Assembly: GCF_900115075.1 (NCBI RefSeq) | Contig: NZ_FOVG01000001.1 | Span: forward strand, 558,001 to 622,000 | Source of the DNA: Candidatus Pantoea varia | Lineage (GTDB): Bacteria; Pseudomonadota; Gammaproteobacteria; Enterobacterales; Enterobacteriaceae | Length of the DNA stretch: 64,000 bases | Direction of reading: 5' to 3' | Part shown: one piece after another, positions 1-10,485 of the stretch | Position numbering within the stretch: position 1 is the first letter of the stretch | How the letters are laid out: every line of letters starts with the position of its first letter | Notes under the pieces: generated by a model | The model's database searches: none | What the model saw: only the letters and a program-made list of their open reading frames with translations | What the model was told of the DNA's origin: nothing | Translations under genes and position numbers: made by a program

Positions 1-52
1 GAGTAAAATATTGAAAGAAATCGACTCCGTTATTAAAGCTACAACAGTTTAA
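1..52 (+). CDS. 3' end of an unidentified gene (partial)
   Basis: An open frame enters from the left edge and stops at TAA 50-52. It encodes about 16 residues ending IDSVIKATTV. It runs in the same direction as gmd and ends 48 bases before the gmd start, so it is probably an upstream polysaccharide gene; a mannose-activation gene would fit the pathway. Too little is visible to name it, and I cannot exclude that it is only a chance open frame. Confidence 0.35.
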   Translation, partial: SKILKEIDSVIKATTV

Positions 53-85
53 TTACACATAGAGTTGATAATATTCATTTCCTAA

Positions 86-1141
<1,056 letters not shown>

Positions 1142-1142
1142 T

Positions 1143-2045
1143 ATGACTAATGGCAAAAAAGCATTGATCACTGGGATCAAGGGCTTTACCGGCCAATATA
1201 TGGCAGCGGATTTATCCGCTGCCGGATATGAAGTTTATGGTTTCGGTTCAACTCCCGCCCAGAATTCATCACGCTATTTTCAGGTTGATCTGACTAACTC
1301 AGCTCAGGTAAAAAATGCTGTAGACAGTATTCAGCCAGACGTCGTTGTTCATCTTGCTGCCATCGCTTTTGTTGGGCATGCTGATCCGAACGCATTCTAT
1401 AATGTGAACCTTTGCGGTACGCGTAACCTGTTACAGGCGCTTAGCGAATCAGTAAAACTTCCAGACGCAGTTTTAATTGCAAGTAGTGCGAATGTTTACG
1501 GTAATAATACGCCGGGGAAATTAGCGGAGACAGTTCCTGCCAGACCCGCCAATGATTATGCGGTAAGCAAGCTGGCTATGGAGTATATGGCCAGCCTGTT
1601 TTATGAAAAATTGCCAATTATTATTACCCGGCCATTCAATTACACCGGCGCCGGTCAGGCAGAAAATTTCCTGATCCCAAAAATCGTCAAACATTTTCGT
1701 GAGAGAAAAGAAGTCATTGAGCTGGGCAACATAGATGTATGGCGTGATTTTTCCGATGTGCGTGACGTTGTTAAAAGCTATTCAGAATTGCTTCATTCCC
1801 GCTCATTTGGTCAGACGGTCAATGTCGCTTCAGGTAAAATGCACTCATTGAGGGAAGTCGTTGATCTCTGCCGATCCCTGACAGGCCATGATATTAAGAT
1901 TGAAGTTAATCCTGATTTTGTCAGGCCTAATGAAATTAAAGAACTTTGTGGCGATATCACTTTGCTCAGTAGCTTAGTCGGTGAGACTTCGTCTAAAATT
2001 CCTCTTAGAGATACCCTGAAATGGATGCTGGAAGCAAAGCAATAA
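1143..2045 (+). CDS. rmd: GDP-6-deoxy-D-mannose (GDP-4-keto-6-deoxy-D-mannose) reductase
   Basis: Reduces the Gmd product to GDP-D-rhamnose. It is an SDR-fold protein of 300 residues with an N-terminal GIKGFTGQY nucleotide-binding motif, an ASSANVYG segment and YAVSK as the catalytic Tyr/Lys pair. RPFNYTGAGQ and VWRDFSDVRD match the Rmd subfamily and differ from Fcl (GDP-fucose synthase). An in-frame ATG at 1098 lies inside gmd. ATG 1143 starts just before the Rossmann fold and one base after the gmd stop, so I take it as the start. The specificity call (Rmd over other SDR reductases) is from family knowledge. Confidence 0.88.
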   Translation: MTNGKKALITGIKGFTGQYMAADLSAAGYEVYGFGSTPAQNSSRYFQVDLTNSAQVKNAVDSIQPDVVVHLAAIAFVGHADPNAFYNVNLCGTRNLLQALSESVKLPDAVLIASSANVYGNNTPGKLAETVPARPANDYAVSKLAMEYMASLFYEKLPIIITRPFNYTGAGQAENFLIPKIVKHFRERKEVIELGNIDVWRDFSDVRDVVKSYSELLHSRSFGQTVNVASGKMHSLREVVDLCRSLTGHDIKIEVNPDFVRPNEIKELCGDITLLSSLVGETSSKIPLRDTLKWMLEAKQ

Positions 2046-3184
2046 ACGTCGTTTATTCTACGGACTGTATTAAATATCCTTTAACCGGTATTGGCCGTTA
2101 TGCGTTTGAGCTTGCTAAACAGCTTCAGGAAAGAGAAAATGTCGCGCTGACGTTTCTTCATGGTACCCGGACTCGTGAATCACTGGCAGTCGCGAGTGAG
2201 TCTGCCCAATCGGTACAATCTTTTAAACGCAAATTGCAAAAAAGTAAAACAGTAAGTGAAATTTACCGCCTGACTTTTCCGGTAATGAAAATGATGGCGT
2301 TGAGGAACTTCAAGAGCCATATATTTCACAGTCCAAACTACTATTTACCTCCTCGCGTGAAACACTGTGTCGCAACTTTTCATGACCTGTCAGTATTCCA
2401 CTGGCCGCAGTTTCACCCAGCTGGTCGTGTTCACTTGATGCAAAAAGAGTTAAGAAATACCGTTTCACGTGCGTCGATGTTGATTACAGATTCATGTTAC
2501 ACAAAGAATGAGTTAATTGATTTCTTTGGTATTGAAGATAATAAAATTACCGTAGCCCCTCTTGCCTGTAATGAGCAGTTTCATCCTCGAAATGAAGCAG
2601 AGACACAACAGGTGCTTGAAAAGTATAATCTGAAGTGGCGACGTTTCTTTCTTTATACCGGTACGATTGAACCAAGAAAGAACATTCTGACGCTATTGCA
2701 GGCCTATGACCGTCTGCCGGCTCATGAAAAGTCTGCTTTTCCTTTAGTCATTAGTGGGTATAAGGGTTGGGAAAATGAGCAACTCTTTAAACTCTTTGAT
2801 AAAGGCGAGAGAGAAGGCTGGTTAAAATATTTAGGTTTTGTGCCTGGTAACGATCTGCCGCATTTATTCAGTGCTGCGACGAGTTTTGTATTCCCTTCTA
2901 TCTATGAAGGTTTCGGCTTGCCGGTACTTGAAGCAATGGCATCAGGAACGCCTGTGATTTGCTCAAATGCAACTTCACTTCCCGAAGTCGCTGGTGATGC
3001 TGCGCTAATGCATGAACCAGAGGATATCCATGCTTTAACGACATACATTCAGATGATGATTGAAAACGCTGATGAAAAGCGCCGTATGATTGATGCTGGA
3101 TTAGTGCGTGCCCGCGAATTTTCATGGTCACTGTGTGCCGATAAAACCGTTGAAGCTTATGAGCAGGTCGCGAAATATATATGA
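2021..3184 (+). CDS. GT4 family glycosyltransferase, probable D-rhamnosyltransferase
   Basis: A 387-residue GT-B fold enzyme of family GT4. The N-terminal domain starts with an acceptor-side TGIGRY segment. The C-terminal nucleotide-sugar domain has [12 protein letters not shown], and the [10 protein letters not shown]-x7-E motif has its glutamates near 296 and 304. The gene overlaps rmd by 25 bases and its stop overlaps the next start (ATGA), so translation is coupled. It resembles the WbpY/WbdA-type polymerising transferases used for D-mannose or D-rhamnose homopolymers. The donor is inferred from the neighbouring gmd/rmd pair. Confidence 0.82.
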   Translation: MDAGSKAINVVYSTDCIKYPLTGIGRYAFELAKQLQERENVALTFLHGTRTRESLAVASESAQSVQSFKRKLQKSKTVSEIYRLTFPVMKMMALRNFKSHIFHSPNYYLPPRVKHCVATFHDLSVFHWPQFHPAGRVHLMQKELRNTVSRASMLITDSCYTKNELIDFFGIEDNKITVAPLACNEQFHPRNEAETQQVLEKYNLKWRRFFLYTGTIEPRKNILTLLQAYDRLPAHEKSAFPLVISGYKGWENEQLFKLFDKGEREGWLKYLGFVPGNDLPHLFSAATSFVFPSIYEGFGLPVLEAMASGTPVICSNATSLPEVAGDAALMHEPEDIHALTTYIQMMIENADEKRRMIDAGLVRAREFSWSLCADKTVEAYEQVAKYI

Positions 3185-4296
3185 TTAAAGTTTTACACTG
3201 TTATAAAACCTATTACCCTGACACTTTCGGTGGTATTGAACAGGTTATTTATCAGCTCGCAGAAGGTGGTTTTAAATCAGGTATCGAATCTGTTGTTTTT
3301 ACTCATAGTCCCCAATTTGAAATCAAAAAAAACAGACTCGATAACCACCAGATTCATCGGGTCAAAACGCAGTGTGAGTTTGCCTCAACACCATTTTCCT
3401 ATTCAGCGATAAAAGAATTCAGAGAGTTGGCTCAGAAGGCAGATATCATTCATTATCACTTTCCATACCCCTTTATGGACTTTATGCATTTTGCTGCTGG
3501 CATTAAAAAGCCATCGGTGGTGAGTTACCACTCTGATATTGTTAAGCAGAAAATGCTGCTTAAACTTTACACTCCGTTGATGAATCGCTTTCTTTCCAGT
3601 GTAAACAGAATTGTTGCGGCGTCGCCAAACTATGTTGAAAGCAGCCCGGTTTTGCAGCAGTTCAAAGATAAAGTTGAAGTTATTCCTTACGGTCTTGATA
3701 AACAGTTTTATCAAAATAACGATCCAGCCGTTCTGCAAAAGTGGCAGGTAAGATTTCCGGATGGCTTCTTTCTCTTTATTGGAACGTTTCGTTATTACAA
3801 AGGCCTGCATATTTTAATCGAGGCGGCAAAAAAAAGCCGTTACCCAATCGTCGTGGTTGGTGCAGGTCCGATTGAGGCTGAGCTTAAAGCGCAGGCGCAG
3901 CAGTTAGGCGTGAACAATATCCATTTCCTGGGTGCGCTGGAAGATAGTGAAAAATCTGCCTTGCTGCAGTTATGTACCTGTCTGGTTTTCCCGTCTCATC
4001 TACGTTCTGAAGCTTTCGGCATCTCTCTACTGGAAGGTGCCCTCTATTCAAAACCGCTGATCTCGAGCGAGATTGGAACCGGGACGACCTTCATCAATAT
4101 TGATCGGGTCACCGGATTAGTCGTCCCTCCATCCGATCCTGTAGCGTTGCGACAGGCGATGGATGAAATATGGCAGGACCCCAAACTGGCCATGACCTAT
4201 GGTGCCGCAGCGCTGGCGCGCTTTGAATCGCTTTTCACGGCAGATAAAATGATTCAAAGCTATACAAAGCTTTATAAATCCTTGTTAAGTGTGTGA
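3181..4296 (+). CDS. GT4 family glycosyltransferase, WbpZ-like
   Basis: A 371-residue GT-B glycosyltransferase. The N-terminus has the donor-loop segment GGIEQVI seen in GT4 enzymes acting with GDP-sugars. The C-terminal half holds FIGTFRYYKGL and SEAFGISLLE, with E-x7-E glutamates near 277 and 285. SSEIGTGTTFIN is typical of WbpZ-like D-rhamnosyl/mannosyl transferases. Its ATG overlaps the TGA of the preceding gene. A likely role is adding the first or a branching D-rhamnose of the O chain; the exact linkage cannot be read from sequence. Confidence 0.82.
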   Translation: MIKVLHCYKTYYPDTFGGIEQVIYQLAEGGFKSGIESVVFTHSPQFEIKKNRLDNHQIHRVKTQCEFASTPFSYSAIKEFRELAQKADIIHYHFPYPFMDFMHFAAGIKKPSVVSYHSDIVKQKMLLKLYTPLMNRFLSSVNRIVAASPNYVESSPVLQQFKDKVEVIPYGLDKQFYQNNDPAVLQKWQVRFPDGFFLFIGTFRYYKGLHILIEAAKKSRYPIVVVGAGPIEAELKAQAQQLGVNNIHFLGALEDSEKSALLQLCTCLVFPSHLRSEAFGISLLEGALYSKPLISSEIGTGTTFINIDRVTGLVVPPSDPVALRQAMDEIWQDPKLAMTYGAAALARFESLFTADKMIQSYTKLYKSLLSV

Positions 4297-4386
4297 ATTT
4301 TTTTCAGATAATTTCATCTGCGCGACCGCACCATTCATTACCTTTAATCCGCTATCCTGAGTTAACATACTGATCACTTACAAAGT

Positions 4387-4404
4387 GGTGTTACGGGTAA
4401 CACC
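4387..4404 (+). repeat. Perfect inverted repeat in the gnd leader
   Basis: GGTGTTAC and GTAACACC are perfect complements separated by two bases. In RNA they can form a 7-bp stem with a CGGG loop. The repeat ends 17 bases before the gnd ribosome site (AGGAG, 4421-4425). No T-run follows, so it is not an intrinsic terminator. It could be an operator or a leader hairpin. Confidence 0.55.
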
Positions 4405-4431
4405 ATGCGAGACCATAGACAGGAGTATGTA

Positions 4432-5841
4432 ATGTCCAAGCAACAGATCGGCGTTGTAGGTATGGCAGTGATGGGCCGCAACCTGGCTCTTAACATTGAG
4501 AGCCGCGGTTACACTGTTTCTATCTTCAACCGTTCACGCGAAAAGACTGATGAAGTCATCGCCGAGAACCAGGGCAAGAAACTTGCTCCTTTTTATACCG
4601 TTGAAGAGTTTGTCGAATCGCTGGAAAAACCTCGTCGTATCCTGCTGATGGTTCAGGCGGGTGAAGCGACTGACAAGACTATCGCCTCACTGACCCCACA
4701 CCTGGATAAAGGCGACATCCTGATCGATGGCGGTAACACCTTCTACAAAGACACCATCCGTCGTAACAAAGAGCTGTCTGACCAGGGCTTTAACTTCATC
4801 GGTACCGGTGTTTCCGGTGGTGAAGAGGGCGCACTGAAAGGCCCATCAATCATGCCCGGCGGCCAGAAAGAAGCGTACGAGCTGGTTGCTCCGATTCTGG
4901 ATAAGATTGCGGCACGTGCGGAAGATGGTGAAGCCTGTGTGGCTTACATCGGTCCGGACGGTGCGGGTCACTATGTGAAGATGGTTCACAACGGCATCGA
5001 GTACGGCGACATGCAGCTTATCGCAGAAGCTTATGCTCTGCTAAAAGGCGCACTGGGCCTGAACAACGAAGAGCTGGCTGAAACCTTCACCGAGTGGAAC
5101 AACGGCGAGCTGAGCAGCTACCTGATCGACATCACCAAAGATATCTTCACCAAGAAAGACGAAGAAGGTAAATACCTGGTTGATGTGATCCTGGATGAAG
5201 CCGCTAACAAGGGCACCGGTAAATGGACCAGCCAGAGCTCGCTGGATCTTGGTGAACCTCTGTCACTGATCACCGAGTCTGTCTTTGCCCGTTACCTCTC
5301 CTCACTGAAAACTCAGCGTGTTGCGGCCTCTAAAGTACTGAGCGGTCCACAGGCGAAAGCGTTCACTGGAGATAAAGCGGAGTTCATTGAGAAAGTTCGT
5401 CGTGCACTTTATCTGGGTAAAATCGTCTCTTATGCGCAGGGCTTCTCACAGCTGCGTGCAGCGTCAGAAGAGAACAACTGGGATCTGCACTACGGCGAAA
5501 TTGCTAAGATCTTCCGCGCTGGTTGCATCATTCGTGCCCAGTTCCTGCAGAAGATCACCGATGCTTACGCAGAAGATGCAGGCATCGCTAACCTGCTGCT
5601 GGCACCGTACTTCAAAGATATTGCCGATCAGTATCAGCAGGCGCTGCGTGATGTGGTTTCTTATGCGATTCAGAACGGCATCCCGACGCCAACCTTCTCT
5701 GCGGCCATCGCTTACTACGACAGCTACCGTTCAGAAGTGCTGCCTGCGAACCTGATTCAGGCGCAGCGCGACTACTTCGGTGCGCATACTTACAAACGTA
5801 TTGATAAAGACGGTGTGTTCCACACCGAGTGGTTAGATTAA
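4432..5841 (+). CDS. gnd: 6-phosphogluconate dehydrogenase, decarboxylating
   Basis: Oxidises 6-phosphogluconate to ribulose 5-phosphate with NADP+ in the pentose phosphate pathway. The start [15 protein letters not shown] contains the dinucleotide fold. [16 protein letters not shown] and the active-site helix [15 protein letters not shown] (catalytic Lys and Glu) are intact, and the C-terminus ends in HTEWLD as in E. coli. The length of 469 residues fits. AGGAG sits 6 bases before ATG 4432; an in-frame ATG at 4405 is unlikely. In most Enterobacterales gnd flanks the O-antigen cluster, but here polysaccharide genes lie on both sides. Confidence 0.98.
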   Translation: MSKQQIGVVGMAVMGRNLALNIESRGYTVSIFNRSREKTDEVIAENQGKKLAPFYTVEEFVESLEKPRRILLMVQAGEATDKTIASLTPHLDKGDILIDGGNTFYKDTIRRNKELSDQGFNFIGTGVSGGEEGALKGPSIMPGGQKEAYELVAPILDKIAARAEDGEACVAYIGPDGAGHYVKMVHNGIEYGDMQLIAEAYALLKGALGLNNEELAETFTEWNNGELSSYLIDITKDIFTKKDEEGKYLVDVILDEAANKGTGKWTSQSSLDLGEPLSLITESVFARYLSSLKTQRVAASKVLSGPQAKAFTGDKAEFIEKVRRALYLGKIVSYAQGFSQLRAASEENNWDLHYGEIAKIFRAGCIIRAQFLQKITDAYAEDAGIANLLLAPYFKDIADQYQQALRDVVSYAIQNGIPTPTFSAAIAYYDSYRSEVLPANLIQAQRDYFGAHTYKRIDKDGVFHTEWLD

Positions 5842-5869
5842 TTTCTGACATTATATTGTGATATACAAA

Positions 5870-5897
5870 AAAGCACATCTTAGGGTGTGCTTTCGTT
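5870..5897 (+). terminator. Weak intrinsic terminator after gnd
   Basis: AAAGCACA (5870-5877) pairs with TGTGCTTT (5886-5893) around an 8-base loop. The sequence TTTCGTTTAT overlaps and follows the stem. The stem is AT-rich and the T-run is broken, so termination is probably partial and some transcripts may continue into wzm. Confidence 0.6.
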
Positions 5898-5914
5898 TAT
5901 TGAGGATTAGATTG

Positions 5915-6709
5915 ATGGTTGGTATGGCTCGCACTATATGGCGATATAGAGGCTTTATACTAGGGAATGTCAAAAGAGAGTTTCAGGTAAAATATCAAAA
6001 CTCAATTCTTGGCGCCGCGTGGAACGTTTTAAACCCACTTGCAATGATCACCGTCTATACAGTGATATTTTCACAGGTAATGAAAGCCAAGTTGCCAGGC
6101 GTCTCCGATACTTTTGCCTACAGTATTTATTTGTGCGCAGGAATACTTACATGGGGGCTTTTCTCTGAAATCATTGCCCGAGGGCAGAATGTATTTATTG
6201 AGCAAGCAAACCTGATAAAGAAAATAAGTTTTCCCAGAATATGCCTACCTATAATAGTAATAATTAATGGGCTTTTGAATTTTCTTATTGTATTTACGTT
6301 GTTTACTCTATTTTTAATACTGACGAATGAATTCCCTGGCGTGGTTTTTCTATCGATAATACCATTAACTTTAGTCCTTGTGATTTTTGCGATCGGTCTG
6401 GGGATTACATTAGGTGTTATGAATGTTTTTTTCCGCGATGTCGGGATGTTATTTTCAATCATCTTGCAGTTCTGGTTTTGGCTAACGCCGATTGTTTACT
6501 CACCAGCAATTCTGCCAGCACAGTTTCAAAATATTATCAGATTCAATCCAATGCTGGGAATCATTACTTCTTTTCAGAAAGTATTAGTCCAGCATCAATG
6601 GCCGCATTGGCCTGATTTAATTTACCCTTTAGCTCTCGGCTTAGTGCTTTGTATGCTTGGCATGCGACTTTTTGTTAAACATTCGGGCGACATGGTGGAT
6701 GAATTATAA
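5915..6709 (+). CDS. wzm: O-antigen ABC transporter, permease subunit
   Basis: Inner-membrane permease that exports undecaprenyl-linked polysaccharide together with Wzt. It has 264 residues and about six hydrophobic segments. The N-terminal region has the ABC-2 motif LKREFQVKYQNSILGAAW-like spacing, written here as VKREFQVKYQNS, and the C-terminal part has PIVYSPAILP. The frame is open back to GTG 5858, but ATG 5915 has GAGGA eight bases upstream and lies after the gnd terminator. The stop overlaps the wzt start by one base (TAATG). Confidence 0.93.
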   Translation: MVGMARTIWRYRGFILGNVKREFQVKYQNSILGAAWNVLNPLAMITVYTVIFSQVMKAKLPGVSDTFAYSIYLCAGILTWGLFSEIIARGQNVFIEQANLIKKISFPRICLPIIVIINGLLNFLIVFTLFTLFLILTNEFPGVVFLSIIPLTLVLVIFAIGLGITLGVMNVFFRDVGMLFSIILQFWFWLTPIVYSPAILPAQFQNIIRFNPMLGIITSFQKVLVQHQWPHWPDLIYPLALGLVLCMLGMRLFVKHSGDMVDEL

Positions 6710-7914
6710 TGTCTCGATTAGTTATTGAAAATTTAAGCAAGGCTTATAAACGCTATAACAGTAAACTTGGCAGATTAATTGAATGGATGATCCCATTCTC
6801 TGGTCCAAGACACAGTGTAAAATGGATTATTCAGGATATTAATTTTACGGTTGAACCTGGAGAGTCCCTGGGGATAATCGGTGTAAATGGTGCTGGTAAA
6901 AGTACCTTGTTGAAAATGATTACCGGCACAACAAAACCTACTACTGGCTCAGTGAAAGTAAATGGTCGTGTAGCCGCAATGCTCGAACTGGGGATGGGGT
7001 TTCATCCGGAGTTTACGGGCAGACAAAACGCATATATGGCTGGTCAGCTATTAGGTATAACCGTTGAAGAAATATCAAGGTTAATGCCCGAAATTGAAGA
7101 GTTTGCTGAGATAGGTCCTTATATTGATCAGCCAGTCAGGGTCTATTCAAGCGGGATGCAGGTCAGATTGGCATTCAGTGTGGCGACAATTATCAGGCCT
7201 GACCTGCTAATCATTGATGAAGCTTTGTCTGTTGGCGATATTTACTTCCAGCAAAAATGTATCGAAAGAATAGAAAAATTCAAAAATCAGGGTACAAGTA
7301 TTCTATTTGTTACACATGACTTTTCTGCACTGCATAAAATCTGTGATAAGGCTGTACTGCTAGCTTCTGGCCGCTGCCAGTACATTGGTAAAACAGTTGA
7401 AGTTGTCGAAAGATATTATGGTTATTTGAACAACAGTAAAGCAGTGGTAAAAGAAGAAAGCCATGTACAGCAACGATTTGTTAAAATCAACAAGTTCGTT
7501 AAAGATGTTATCATATTGAATGATTTGAATGAGCCAGTAAATTGCATGGAAGTAGGAAAAAATTACTCCTTTGAAATTTCCTGCTCAGGGCTGGGTGAAT
7601 ATTCTGACCCTCATGTTGGTTTCCGCATGCAAGACAGGTTAGGGCAGGTACTCTACGAAACAAATACATTTTGTCAGAAAACTGATCTTGAAAATAAGAA
7701 ACTTGACCGCATAAGATTCTCATTTAAAAACAATCTCACACCTGGTGAATACACGTTAGCTATGGGGATTGAGTCAGGCGGGCATGGAGATGGACTGTTT
7801 GATACAGTAATATCATTAACCGAAAGGATAATCTCATTTCAGGTAATAGATAACCCAGATATTAATAAATGGGCTGGGATTTTTAATATTGAACCAACAA
7901 TTTCTGTTAATTAA
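6709..7914 (+). CDS. wzt: O-antigen ABC transporter, ATP-binding subunit with C-terminal carbohydrate-recognition domain
   Basis: ATPase partner of Wzm. The Walker A motif GVNGAGKST is at residues 58-66, the signature YSSGMQ at about 146-151, Walker B LLIIDEA at about 166-172, and an H-loop VTHD near 204. After about residue 245 there is an extra domain of about 155 residues, predicted beta-rich. In E. coli O8/O9a-type Wzt such a domain binds the modified non-reducing end of the chain and is needed for export. Its presence predicts that this polymer carries a terminal cap. Confidence 0.93.
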   Translation: MSRLVIENLSKAYKRYNSKLGRLIEWMIPFSGPRHSVKWIIQDINFTVEPGESLGIIGVNGAGKSTLLKMITGTTKPTTGSVKVNGRVAAMLELGMGFHPEFTGRQNAYMAGQLLGITVEEISRLMPEIEEFAEIGPYIDQPVRVYSSGMQVRLAFSVATIIRPDLLIIDEALSVGDIYFQQKCIERIEKFKNQGTSILFVTHDFSALHKICDKAVLLASGRCQYIGKTVEVVERYYGYLNNSKAVVKEESHVQQRFVKINKFVKDVIILNDLNEPVNCMEVGKNYSFEISCSGLGEYSDPHVGFRMQDRLGQVLYETNTFCQKTDLENKKLDRIRFSFKNNLTPGEYTLAMGIESGGHGDGLFDTVISLTERIISFQVIDNPDINKWAGIFNIEPTISVN

Positions 7915-7923
7915 GGATAGATT

Positions 7924-9291
7924 ATGATTTATTATGATATTACTGACATTATCAATCACTCTAAATTTTCCACGAAAGTCAGTGGTATTCAGCGCGTTGT
8001 TCTTGAAGGGCTGCGTGGTTTAGATGGTGACTATACAATATTTTTCATGAGTCCTATTACCGGCAGAACTTATAAAATTAGTGGGTTAGAAAATATAAAA
8101 ATTAATGACCTCACTCCTTTTGTAAACCTGTGGATCTACGCTGATATTTATATCTCAAAAAGTAGTGGTAATCTCGATAAATATTTTGAAAAATTGCGCA
8201 CGCTTGGCAGAAAAAAGAAAGCAGTCAGTGATTCCTATTTTATTTTCTCAAAAATACCTAGTGTAAAAAAAATCAGCCATGCTGCTGTTATCAAATACTT
8301 AAGAAATAAAATTAGCTTATATCCTGGTTTGTCAATCTCTGAAATTGAGAACTTCACAGAAGGTGCCTCTGTTGCCTTATTCGGTGGTGTCTGGAATTTC
8401 CAGGACAAATACCAGTCGCTCATGGAAACAAAATGGCACGGCCTTCGTAAAGTCTTCATGGTTTACGATATGATTCCAATTGTGTCACCTTATGTTCCTG
8501 ACGAACTTAAGGCGATGTTTAAAAAATACATTCCATTTGTTCTCGAGCATGCTGATAAAATTGTTGTTAACTCTAACAGTTGTAAAATGGATCTGGTAAC
8601 GTACTGTTCAGGCCACGGTATTACCGCTCCGGACATCGATGTTGTACATTTGTCTCATAAATTACCTTCTGCTTCAGCTAAAATAAAAACAGATCCTGAC
8701 TTTGAATATCCATTACGTGTCAGAAAATTACAGAATGAACAATATGCTTTTTGTGTGGGTTCCATTGAATCGCGTAAAAACCACGTAAATCTTATTCTTA
8801 CCTGGATTAAGTTCTTTAATAGTCCAGAATATGCTAACCAGAAGTTAGTTATTGCGGGCAAATGGCTTTGGGATACTGAGGAATTAGCGAAACAACTCAC
8901 TTATTCTGGTCATGTCTATGGCAGCGTTATCGTTATGCATGACGCATCTGATGCTGAAATCGCAGAGTTATACAAGAATTGTCGATTCACTGTCTTCCCT
9001 TCACATTATGAAGGGTGGGGCTTACCACTAGGTGAATCGCTTGCACTTGGCAAACCTTGCCTGCACTTTGATACCTCATCCCTTAAAGAAGCGGGATATG
9101 GTATGACTGTAGCCGTTGAATATCCAAATTATAAAGAATATTACAATGAATTTAAGAAACTTATGATTGATGATGAATATTATCAGCAGAGGTTAAATAT
9201 CATTGAAGAGAACAAACATAAGTTAAGAAGTTGGCAGGATTTCTCATTGGATATTAAACATGTGTTTAGCGATGAGGAAAAAATACAGTGA
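7924..9291 (+). CDS. GT4 family glycosyltransferase
   Basis: A 455-residue GT-B protein. The N-terminus begins YYDITDII followed by SGIQRV, the acceptor-site segment of a GT4 subgroup common in O-antigen loci. The C-terminal domain contains CVGSIESRKNH and HYEGWGLPLGES, with E-x7-E glutamates near 363 and 371. It starts 9 bases after wzt and shares a GTGA overlap with the next gene. It is probably one of the chain-polymerising D-rhamnosyltransferases; length and position fit WbpX-like enzymes, but the linkage is unknown. Confidence 0.82.
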   Translation: MIYYDITDIINHSKFSTKVSGIQRVVLEGLRGLDGDYTIFFMSPITGRTYKISGLENIKINDLTPFVNLWIYADIYISKSSGNLDKYFEKLRTLGRKKKAVSDSYFIFSKIPSVKKISHAAVIKYLRNKISLYPGLSISEIENFTEGASVALFGGVWNFQDKYQSLMETKWHGLRKVFMVYDMIPIVSPYVPDELKAMFKKYIPFVLEHADKIVVNSNSCKMDLVTYCSGHGITAPDIDVVHLSHKLPSASAKIKTDPDFEYPLRVRKLQNEQYAFCVGSIESRKNHVNLILTWIKFFNSPEYANQKLVIAGKWLWDTEELAKQLTYSGHVYGSVIVMHDASDAEIAELYKNCRFTVFPSHYEGWGLPLGESLALGKPCLHFDTSSLKEAGYGMTVAVEYPNYKEYYNEFKKLMIDDEYYQQRLNIIEENKHKLRSWQDFSLDIKHVFSDEEKIQ

Positions 9292-10481
9292 TCGATAAAT
9301 ACAATGCAATATGGCTTGGGCCTGACTCTCCTGCTAACTATGTTAATGTCAGTCTCGATTTCATTAACACTGCTGATACGCGTTTATCAGCAGAACATTA
9401 TCATAAATACAAAGTAGTAAATTTCACAGAAGCTTGTATTTCAGATTTTCCAAAGTGGCCTTTTGTTCTCGATGAGTTATTCAAACTGAGCGACGGAGAA
9501 TCTGAGTTCGTTATAAAGTTTAATACCCTTTCAGGTACTTTCTCGATACCGAAGTTTTATAAGCAAATTCAGCACCTTTCTGATGGTACTGTTGAATTAC
9601 TTTCGCTTATAGCTACTGATGTTGCAGGCATCTACATACTTAACTTCAAAGCATCGAGAAGAGCCTATACCAGTGAACGTTCCTGGAGTTTTGGCATTGT
9701 CTGGGATGGTAAAAATGAAAACCATCTTGAATCTTATGTTCGAAGTGTTGAAAAGCAATTAAAATACAATTCAGAAGTTGAACTTATTATTTGCGGGCCT
9801 GCACCTTCATTTGATATTAAGTTTGATCACTCTGTAATTACCAGTGATGAGCATACCGAGAAATATGCAAATATTTCGAGAAAGAAAAATAAAATAATCA
9901 AAAAGGCTAAATACGATAATATCTGTATTGCTCATAACAGATACCAGCTAGATGATAATTTTATTAAGAGCTTTGACCGAATCAAACATGATTTTGACGT
10001 CTGTGTTGTCAAACAGGTGCTTACTGAAACAGGTGAGCGGGTGCCTGATTGGGTGTCACAAGCATCTGATCAAAAGTTAACCGCTAACTATCTGCTGACT
10101 TACGGTGAGTATTCTCCTTATATGTATGTTCCAGGAGGTTTGGTTATCGCAAAAAGACACATTTTACTTGATAACTTGTTTAATGACCTCGGTACATGGA
10201 ATATGGCTGAAGACGTGGAGTTATCTCAGCGACTCATGTCGAAAGATTATATACCCCGTCTTAACAGCAGGTGTATAACCAAAGTTTTGCAGCTTAGAAA
10301 AGAAATCATCGCAGACTTTATTACTCCTGACCTGAATAATTTCTATCGTAATATAGATCAATTCTCGTCTGGATCGATAAATCAATACAATCATAAGAGT
10401 TTCATCTACCGAAATCTGCAGCAATTGTATAGAGATCCAGTTGCATTTTTAAGAAAAATCAAACGGAAGTTAAAGGGTTAG
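9288..10481 (+). CDS. Two-part protein with a C-terminal GT2-like (GT-A) domain
   Basis: A 397-residue protein beginning at a GTG that overlaps the previous TGA; GAGG lies upstream. Residues 1 to about 130 match no family I recognise. From about residue 140 the SFGIVWDGKN strand and NICIAHNRY resemble a degenerate GT-A fold, and YVPGGLVIAKR followed by WNMAEDVELSQR supplies the ED motif of GT2 enzymes. No clear DxD was found. The basic C-terminus (FLRKIKRKLKG) may touch the membrane. It may add a side or terminal sugar. Assignment to GT2-like is moderately sure; the substrate is unknown. Confidence 0.65.
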   Translation: MIDKYNAIWLGPDSPANYVNVSLDFINTADTRLSAEHYHKYKVVNFTEACISDFPKWPFVLDELFKLSDGESEFVIKFNTLSGTFSIPKFYKQIQHLSDGTVELLSLIATDVAGIYILNFKASRRAYTSERSWSFGIVWDGKNENHLESYVRSVEKQLKYNSEVELIICGPAPSFDIKFDHSVITSDEHTEKYANISRKKNKIIKKAKYDNICIAHNRYQLDDNFIKSFDRIKHDFDVCVVKQVLTETGERVPDWVSQASDQKLTANYLLTYGEYSPYMYVPGGLVIAKRHILLDNLFNDLGTWNMAEDVELSQRLMSKDYIPRLNSRCITKVLQLRKEIIADFITPDLNNFYRNIDQFSSGSINQYNHKSFIYRNLQQLYRDPVAFLRKIKRKLKG

Positions 10482-10485
10482 TATA

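Noticed and set aside
5858..5914. N-terminal extension of wzm from GTG 5858
   Set aside because: It runs through the gnd terminator and has no ribosome site, while ATG 5915 has GAGGA at good spacing and gives the usual Wzm length.
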